Source: Spirosoma radiotolerans (lineage in GTDB: Bacteria; Bacteroidota; Bacteroidia; Cytophagales; Spirosomataceae). Taken from it: a DNA stretch of 64,000 nt. The notes beneath the pieces were generated by a model, which ran no database searches, had not been told where the DNA came from, and saw only the letters and a list, made by a program, of their open reading frames with translations. A program made the translations under genes and the position numbers. Positions 60,603 to 64,000 of the stretch are shown one piece after another. Positions within the stretch are counted from its first letter, which is position 1, and each line of letters starts with the position of its first letter. Location of the stretch: the NCBI RefSeq assembly GCF_000974425.1, contig NZ_CP010429.1, forward strand, positions 3,906,001-3,970,000, written 5' to 3'.

Positions 60603-60734
60603 ATTTCTTTGTATGGGCAGGTAAACCTGGAACGTGGCTCCTCGGCCGGGCTGGCTTGCCGCTCTGATGGTCCCTCCGTGGTGGGCGGCTACTTTTTCGA
60701 AAATAGCCATACCAATACCCGTGACCGACCGCGT
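60603..60734 (-). pseudogene. Histidine-kinase ATPase C-terminal remnant
   Basis: The minus strand reads TRSVTGIGMAIFEKVAAHHG, then GTIRAASQPGRGATFQVYLP and IQ. This is the G2 box and final strands of a HATPase_c domain (usual form GTGIGLAIxxxIxxxHGGxIxxxSxPGxGxxFxxxLP). No histidine-kinase start, dimerisation domain or N box precedes it in this frame, so it is a truncated leftover, overlapping the end of the 60321-60575 region only at its edge. Confidence 0.65.
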
Positions 60735-60862
60735 TGTGGTCAGATCGGTTGGGTACTTGATAGGATGATTTGAGAGTAGTACGGCACAGGCCTCCCTGCC
60801 TACCTGACCAACTCCGGTTTCTCTACAAGCGCTAGACCACCACCGAACAATGAAGGAGTTAT

Positions 60863-62974
60863 TTACGGCAAGGCAAACGCCACGTACCGATCCCCCGACT
60901 TCGTTTTGAGCTTGCCACCCCCGCAAGCAATTACCACGTATTGCTTGCCATTGACGGCGTAGGTGCTCGGCGAAGCATAGCCGGCAGCGGGCAGTTTGGC
61001 GCGCCAGAGTTCACGGCCCGTTTTTCGGTCGAAAGCCCGAATGAGTTCGTCGCGGGAGGAAGCGATGAAGAGCAACCCGCCTGCCGTGACGGCCGGAGCA
61101 CCGTAGTTGTCGGTGCCCGTCGGGGGAATGCCCTTCGCCACCAGTTCGGGGTACTCGCCCAGCGGGACTTGCCAGCGGTGTTCGCCCGTATTCATGTCGA
61201 TCGCCGTCAGCGTGCCCCAGGGTGGGCGACTCACGGGGTATCCCGCCCGGTCGTACCAGCGGGTAAAACCGGTATGGTGGTAGGGCGAAGTATTCAGGCC
61301 CGCGTTGCCAGCACTGGCGACGGAGGTTGTTTTACCAAATAAAAAATCCACGATGGCCTTGCGCTCAGCTTCCTTCAGGTGAGTAAATGCCGGCATCATG
61401 CCCTGGCCTTTGGCCAGAACCTGGGCCACAGACGTCTCGTTGCGTTTTTGGGAAATACTGGTCAGAGCCGGATAGCTACCGTCATGACTACCTTCGCGGT
61501 TTTGGCCGTGGCAGGTGGCACAGTGAGTTTGGTAAAGTTGGCTACCATTGCGGTTAACGGCTCCGGCGGATAACGAACTGGTTTTGGACGGAATCAACGC
61601 CATGGTGACCGGTATCTGCTTGGACGGCACGTACATAACACCAGCTTCGTCTACCGCGGCCCCACCCCATTGCGCGCCCCCGTCGGTGCCGGGAAAAAAC
61701 ACCGTCCGGTTGGGGCTCAGTGGAAGGGGATAGAATTCCTTCCCCTTTTGCCAGCGCCGGAGCTGGGCCACAATCGTATCTCGATCAGTTACAAAGTCGT
61801 TGATATCGCTTTCCGAAAACGATTGCCGGGTAAAAGGCGCGGGTTTCAGCGGAATCGGCTGGGTAGGCCAGGCTTGTTCCCCCGGAACGGTAGAGGCAGG
61901 CATGGGGCGTTCCTCAATCGGAAACAGCGGTTTACCCGTGACCCGGTCGAAGACAAACAGAAATCCCTGTTTAGATAAAACCGAAACGGCATCCACCTTT
62001 TTCCCATCATGAACGACGGTGAACAAATTGGGAGGAGCCGGAATATCGCGGTCCCAGATGTCGTGGTGAATCGTTTGAAAATGCCAAAGCCGCTTGCCTG
62101 TGGCCGCATCAAGGGCTATAAGGCTGTTGCCGAACAGATTCTGGCCGGGTCGGGTGCTGCCGTATAGATCGAAGGCGGCTGTTCCTGTGGGCACATAAAC
62201 GATGCCCCGCTGCCGGTCGATGGCCATGCCCATCCAGTTGTTGGCTCCACCAAAGTTGCGGTACCCGTCTTTTGGCCAGGTGTCGGCTCCATACTCGCCG
62301 GGGTGTGGAATGGTGTGGAACGTCCAGACGAGCCGCCCCGTATGAAGGTCGTAGGCGCGCACGTCGCCAGGCAGGGCCGGCGCAATCTCCGATACCCGGT
62401 GGCCCATGATGAGCAAGTTCTTATACACTACGCCAGGTGTGTTGCTCACCACGTACTCGTCGGCTCCGGGGCGGGCGAGACCCTCTTTTAAATTAATTTT
62501 ACCACCTTTCCCAAAACTAGCTACTGGTTTTCCTGTTCGGGCGTCGAGGGCGTAAAGCAGCGAGCCGTAAGCGAAGAAAATCCGGGCCTCCCGCCCATCG
62601 GTCCAGTAGGTAACTCCCCGGCTATTCATGGCGAAAGTATCGTCGGTGAAGGCCGTTTTCCAAAGCTCCTTGCCCGTGGCGGCATCGAGTGCAAAGGCCT
62701 GCGAACCGGCCGAAACACCGTAGAGTACGCCGTCAATGATGAGCGGGTTGCACTGAATCTGAGTGTCGTTTTTAAGTGTATCAACACCGCCCGACGCATA
62801 TTCCCAAGCGACTTTTAAGCCTGCAACGTTACCGGAATTTAGCTGCGTGAGGGGCGAAAAATGGTTGCGATCGGGCCCGCCGTTGTATTCGGGCCAGTCG
62901 GTGGTGGCGGGTTTTTCGGTCAGGCTGAGCAGGCCAACGGTCAGGAGTAAGGCTGGGTAGGCGAACCGTTTCAT
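60863..62974 (-). CDS. PQQ-type quinoprotein dehydrogenase with internal cytochrome c domain
   Basis: About 703 residues from ATG 62974, with a signal peptide (MKRFAYPALLLTVGLLSLTE). A beta-propeller of PQQ repeats starts WPEYNGGPDRNHFSPLTQLN and shows repeated A-x-D-x-x-T-G-K-x-x-W units (ALDAATGKELWKTAF, ALDAATGKRLWHFQ). At about residues 475-555 a mono-haem cytochrome c domain is inserted, with CATCHG (Cys485) and a GMMPAFTHL Met ligand. The propeller then resumes (TAIDMNTGEHRWQVPLGEYP) to the end. It is likely a periplasmic sugar or alcohol dehydrogenase passing electrons to the haem. Substrate unknown. Confidence 0.88.
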   Translation of the reverse strand: MKRFAYPALLLTVGLLSLTEKPATTDWPEYNGGPDRNHFSPLTQLNSGNVAGLKVAWEYASGGVDTLKNDTQIQCNPLIIDGVLYGVSAGSQAFALDAATGKELWKTAFTDDTFAMNSRGVTYWTDGREARIFFAYGSLLYALDARTGKPVASFGKGGKINLKEGLARPGADEYVVSNTPGVVYKNLLIMGHRVSEIAPALPGDVRAYDLHTGRLVWTFHTIPHPGEYGADTWPKDGYRNFGGANNWMGMAIDRQRGIVYVPTGTAAFDLYGSTRPGQNLFGNSLIALDAATGKRLWHFQTIHHDIWDRDIPAPPNLFTVVHDGKKVDAVSVLSKQGFLFVFDRVTGKPLFPIEERPMPASTVPGEQAWPTQPIPLKPAPFTRQSFSESDINDFVTDRDTIVAQLRRWQKGKEFYPLPLSPNRTVFFPGTDGGAQWGGAAVDEAGVMYVPSKQIPVTMALIPSKTSSLSAGAVNRNGSQLYQTHCATCHGQNREGSHDGSYPALTSISQKRNETSVAQVLAKGQGMMPAFTHLKEAERKAIVDFLFGKTTSVASAGNAGLNTSPYHHTGFTRWYDRAGYPVSRPPWGTLTAIDMNTGEHRWQVPLGEYPELVAKGIPPTGTDNYGAPAVTAGGLLFIASSRDELIRAFDRKTGRELWRAKLPAAGYASPSTYAVNGKQYVVIACGGGKLKTKSGDRYVAFALP

Positions 62975-63112
62975 AAGTAGGTTTGACGGAAAGTACACAT
63001 GAATGCAACGTTGCCGAATGTTACGCTGACCTCTCGGCTTAGGTGGCTCAGGGACACCAAAGAAACCGTTGGCGTTACCTTTTTATGGCCCGTATTATGT
63101 CAGGTCTGGCGC

Positions 63113-63706
63113 CTACTTGATAGCAGCAATAGCGGCAGAGTAATCAGGTTCCTGCCCTATTTCTGGTACTTGTTGTTCGTAGACAATTTTTCCTTCGGGA
63201 TTCACCACGATCACTGCACGACTTAACAGCCCTTTCATGGGACCATCGGCAATTTGTACACCGTAAGAATTTCCAAAATCAGTTCTGAAATCAGAAAGCA
63301 TCACTACATTTTTAATTCCCTCTGCACCACAAAAAGCTTTTTGCGCAAAAGGCAGATCTTTGGAAATACATAGCACAGTTGTGTTTTTTAGTCCAGCCGC
63401 ATCCTCATTAAATTTCCGTACCGATTTGGAGCAAACGCCTGTGTTCACACTTGGAAAAATATTCATGATTACATATTTGCCCTTATAATCGGCTAACGTT
63501 TTATCACTGAGGTCAACACCGGTCAATGTGAAATCTTTGACTGGTGTTCCTACAGCGGGTAGTTTACCGACGGTGTGAATTGTTTTGCCGCCCAGGGTAA
63601 TGGCACTGCCTGTCGTTTGGCCAAGCGAAATACCGGTAATGAACAGGCCAGCAAGTCCCATAAATAAGATGTTAAAGGCGCGTCTGGAGTTTTTGATACT
63701 AGTCAT
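63113..63706 (-). CDS. tpx: Exported thiol peroxidase (Tpx, peroxiredoxin family)
   Basis: 197 residues. The N-terminus (about 8-29: AFNILFMGLAGLFITGISLG) is a signal peptide, so it works in the periplasm. The Tpx core is clear: GTPVKDFTLTGVDLSDKTLA, IFPSVNTGVCSKSVRKFN with peroxidatic Cys92, and LPFAQKAFCGAEGIKNVVML with resolving Cys126, then SDFRTDFGNSYGVQIADGP. It reduces peroxides using thioredoxin-like donors. The usual TPVC reads TGVC here. Confidence 0.93.
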   Translation of the reverse strand: MTSIKNSRRAFNILFMGLAGLFITGISLGQTTGSAITLGGKTIHTVGKLPAVGTPVKDFTLTGVDLSDKTLADYKGKYVIMNIFPSVNTGVCSKSVRKFNEDAAGLKNTTVLCISKDLPFAQKAFCGAEGIKNVVMLSDFRTDFGNSYGVQIADGPMKGLLSRAVIVVNPEGKIVYEQQVPEIGQEPDYSAAIAAIK

Positions 63707-63955
63707 AAGATGTACTACATTGATGTTGATTTCTCAAATGTGCAAAGAAAACATCAATAAAAATCAACAATAGGCACCGATACAAATTTTAAACACCCGA
63801 TTTACACGACCAACGGTGCAACGGTAACAGGGACCACCCACGCAATCAGTTGACTAACAACCAGAATGGATAACAGTTGTAAAATGGACAGGCAAAATCC
63901 AACGCAACTCCTATCAGTTCATAACCAGGAAAATCAGTATTAACGAGGAAAATAT

Positions 63956-64000
63956 ATGACTAAAAAGCGAATTTTTTTTACCGGGGGAGCGGGAAAAGCA
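63956..64000 (+). CDS. NAD-dependent epimerase/dehydratase, N-terminal part (runs off window edge)
   Basis: Fifteen codons only: MTKKRIFFTGGAGKA. The T-G-G-A-G-K-A start is the glycine-rich NAD(P) motif of SDR-type epimerases/dehydratases of sugars. The remainder lies beyond the window, so the substrate is unknown. Confidence 0.6.
   Translation, partial: MTKKRIFFTGGAGKA

Noticed and set aside
60522..60926. 134-codon frame as an intact gene
   Set aside because: Only 44 residues in the middle match a HATPase end; the rest does not resemble a protein, so it was called a pseudogene fragment.
63113..63706. Export of thiol peroxidase as a novelty
   Set aside because: Both catalytic cysteines are normal and exported peroxiredoxins are known in Gram-negative bacteria.

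Overview
The window reads as a chromosomal segment of a Bacteroidota bacterium of the Cytophagales type, most like Spirosoma and its relatives. This rests on family content: two DUF4249 lipoproteins, a TonB-dependent receptor with a carboxypeptidase-regulatory-like domain, two OMP_b-brl_3 type receptors, a NUDIX-type AraR regulator, a LytS/LytTR pair, and a few TAnnTTTG-like promoter elements. The species is inference. No rRNA, CRISPR array or intact insertion sequence was seen. There is one tRNA, tRNA-Arg(TCT).

Layout. (1) 1-3560, minus: a run of secreted esterases (one partial type-B carboxylesterase and three feruloyl-esterase-like alpha/beta hydrolases), then a secreted N-acetylmuramoyl-L-alanine amidase. 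(2) 5219-8238, plus: a compact uronate operon of KDG kinase, KDPG aldolase and a hexuronate-type MFS permease. (3) 8615-16801, plus: an L-arabinose locus of NUDIX regulator, ribulokinase, arabinose isomerase, GH51 arabinofuranosidase, ribulose-5-P 4-epimerase and a lipoprotein aldose 1-epimerase. (4) 16.9-26.4 kb: a looser region with a methyltransferase, an orphan DUF4249 lipoprotein, a GT9 glycosyltransferase, a PfkB kinase, several small secreted or unknown proteins, and long gaps. (5) 26.6-34.5 kb: LytS/LytTR, a RidA plus D-threonine-aldolase-like pair, a rhamnogalacturonan-acetylesterase-like SGNH enzyme, a second SGNH hydrolase, a PEBP protein and an amidase. (6) 34.7-43.3 kb: an AraC regulator with a membrane domain, two outer-membrane beta-barrel receptors and small secreted proteins. 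(7) 43.9-50.1 kb: a heavy-metal RND efflux operon whose pump gene is fused to its outer-membrane factor. (8) 51.2-57.5 kb: a DedA protein, a TonB-dependent receptor carrying an N-terminal alpha/beta-hydrolase-like domain, its DUF4249 partner, and a degraded transposase. (9) 57.9-64 kb: tRNA, small unknown proteins, two orphan response regulators, a histidine-kinase fragment, a PQQ-type quinoprotein with an internal cytochrome c domain, a secreted thiol peroxidase, and the start of an NAD-dependent epimerase.

Functionally, the first 32 kb fits breakdown of plant cell-wall polysaccharide. Esterases and the acetylesterase remove acyl groups, GH51 releases arabinose, the araBAD enzymes send it to the pentose phosphate pathway, and the KDG/KDPG branch handles uronate-derived acids. 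No SusD-like protein and no obvious arabinose transporter lies in the cluster.

The most unusual items are the hydrolase-like/TonB receptor fusion, which has kept the nucleophile serine but seems to lack the other catalytic residues; the RND/outer-membrane-factor fusion, which keeps an internal signal-peptide-like segment; and an abundance of perfect or nested palindromic repeats between genes. All calls come from reading the sequence; no database search was run.
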